A program made the position numbers and the translations under genes. Source: JAXLXE01 sp046328115 (GTDB lineage Bacteria > Chloroflexota > UBA6077 > JACCZL01). Taken from it: a DNA stretch of 64,000 nucleotides. The notes below the pieces were generated by a model that searched no databases, was not told where the DNA came from, and saw nothing but the letters and a program-made list of their open reading frames with translations. The stretch covers positions 496,001-560,000 of the forward strand of contig JAXLXE010000003.1 in NCBI GenBank assembly GCA_046328115.1, written 5' to 3'. Positions 63,049 to 64,000 of this stretch are shown one piece after another (positions within the stretch are counted from its first letter, which is position 1; each line of letters begins with the position of its first letter).

Positions 63049-63228
63049 ATGGACGATCAGACACCTGAGATGGAGAAGCTCTCGGCCGAGATGCGCGAGT
63101 TGATGCGCGTCTGGATCGAGAATCCTGACAACGAACAACTGAAAGACCGCTACAAGGCCGCGCACGCGGAGTATCAGCGTAGATTCCTGGCCTACAAGAA
63201 GGGGCAGACCAACGGCGTCGCGTCGTAA
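63049..63228 (+). CDS. Small charged protein of 59 residues
   Basis: The ATG at 63049 opens a frame ending in TAA at 63226. The peptide MDDQTPEMEKLSAEMRELMR continues as a charged helix with DNEQLKDRYKAAHAEYQRRF. It is likely a single or paired helical hairpin. Codon use is like its neighbours. A gene is plausible because it has a good acidic-basic helical pattern and lies 52 bases before the next gene; function unknown. Confidence 0.65.
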   Translation: MDDQTPEMEKLSAEMRELMRVWIENPDNEQLKDRYKAAHAEYQRRFLAYKKGQTNGVAS

Positions 63229-63280
63229 CGGGTAGCGCACTCGGCACAGTCGGCAAGGGTGCCGAGAGGGAGGGAAGGCC

Positions 63281-64000
63281 GTGCGGATCGCCTTCATTGG
63301 GCTGGGGAACATGGGGCGCCACATGGCGGCCAACGTGCTGCGGGCGGGTCACCAGGTGGTGGTGCACGACGCCCGGCGCTCCGCCGCTCAGCCACACCTG
63401 GCGGCCGGGGCCACCTGGGCCAACACGGCCGCGGAGGCGGCGCAGGGCGCGGAGCTGATCCTGACGTCTCTGCCCGGCCCAAAACAGGTGGAGGAGGTGG
63501 CGCTGGGTGAGGGCGGAATCCTGCAGGGCGCCGCGGCCGGCGCGGTGTACGCCGACCTCTCCACCAGCTCGCCCACATTGATCCGCCGGATCCACCAGGA
63601 GCTTGGCGCACAAGGCATTCACGTGCTGGATGCGCCCGTGAGCGGCGGACCGATTGGGGCGGAGCGCGGCACACTGCAGATCATGGTAGGCGGCGACGAG
63701 GCGATCTACGAGCGGGTGCGCCCGGCCCTGCTGGCTATCGGCGACAAGGTGAGCTACGTGGGGGCGATCGGCGCGGGCGAGGTGGCCAAGCTGTGCCACA
63801 ACACGCTGAGCTACTGCGCCACGGTGGCCGCCGCGGAAGTGTTTACGCTGGGCGTGAAGGCGGGCGTGGCGCCGGAGAAACTGCTGGAGGTCATCCAGGG
63901 CTCCGCTTTTGGCCAGGGCAACCTGCTGAAGCACCGCATCCCGAACATCGTGTTCAAGAACGGGTTCGACGAAGCCGGCTTCTACCTGGCGCTGGCGCGC
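63281..64000 (+). CDS. 3-hydroxyisobutyrate dehydrogenase-family oxidoreductase (partial)
   Basis: The visible 240 codons begin VRIAFIGLGNMGRHMAANVL (NAD(P)-binding GxGxMG), followed by the substrate-site motif DAPVSGGPIGAERGTLQIMV and the catalytic Lys helix GEVAKLCHNTLSYCATVAAA. The family oxidises beta-hydroxyacids with NAD(P)+. The GTG at 63281 is preceded by GGGAGGGAAGG. The gene runs off the window edge; about 50 residues would be missing. Confidence 0.92.
   Translation, partial: MRIAFIGLGNMGRHMAANVLRAGHQVVVHDARRSAAQPHLAAGATWANTAAEAAQGAELILTSLPGPKQVEEVALGEGGILQGAAAGAVYADLSTSSPTLIRRIHQELGAQGIHVLDAPVSGGPIGAERGTLQIMVGGDEAIYERVRPALLAIGDKVSYVGAIGAGEVAKLCHNTLSYCATVAAAEVFTLGVKAGVAPEKLLEVIQGSAFGQGNLLKHRIPNIVFKNGFDEAGFYLALAR

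Noticed and set aside
1..64000. CRISPR array
   Set aside because: No regularly spaced short repeats were seen in the window.

Overview
The window is high-GC bacterial chromosome with many GTG starts. Gene content (ImuA/ImuB/DnaE2 mutasome, DUF4242 protein, CSLREX beta-helix protein, PknB-type kinase, paired DUF433/DUF5615 loci) and a GAACATATGTTC-type SOS box suggest a non-proteobacterial, probably Chloroflexota-like organism. That placement is inference; no rRNA or other strong phylogenetic marker is present, and I found no tRNA, rRNA or CRISPR array.

Bases 1-20200 are accessory. A polysaccharide pair (membrane-anchored coiled-coil methyltransferase, then a double-domain glycosyltransferase) is followed by an insertion-sequence cluster at 7578-13997: a frameshifted IS21-type element with a visible 4-bp target duplication, an ISL3-type transposase element with nearly the same outermost ends, an IS110-type transposase, and a 94-bp direct repeat split by the IS21 insertion. 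Next come a secreted CSLREX/beta-helix protein, a DarT-DarG DNA ADP-ribosylation toxin-antitoxin pair whose toxin start looks frame-disrupted, a nucleoside hydrolase and a DUF433/DUF5615 pair.

Bases 20300-46300 are mostly ordinary chromosome: fabD, a membrane-anchored Ser/Thr kinase, a purine/urate block (molybdopterin oxidase, OHCU decarboxylase, hydroxyisourate hydrolase, FAD oxidoreductase), two paralogous small secreted proteins, a divergent regulator/ImmA-like locus with palindromic boxes, dapF, two enolase-superfamily enzymes, an ArsR-regulated cation efflux gene with an operator over its start codon, a metallophore/cobalamin-type ABC importer preceded by AT-rich palindromes, and an MFS gene beside a 5'-truncated ars-type flavoprotein.

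The most unusual region is 46375-60265. A LexA-like box heads a same-strand run of phage head genes (portal, adaptor-like, scaffold-like, major capsid, beta-propeller, small holin-like membrane protein) that runs directly into imuA and imuB. After a membrane-protein gene, a second box with the same 12-bp core precedes dnaE2. No box or obvious promoter gap separates the phage genes from imuA, so capsid and mutasome genes appear to share SOS control. Whether this is a domesticated particle, a gene-transfer-agent-like relic or a prophage remnant fused to a repair operon is open.

The right end holds a second DUF433/DUF5615 pair, a glycerophosphodiester phosphodiesterase, a DUF1232 membrane protein, a proline-rich secreted protein, a 59-residue protein and a 3-hydroxyisobutyrate-dehydrogenase-like gene cut by the window edge.
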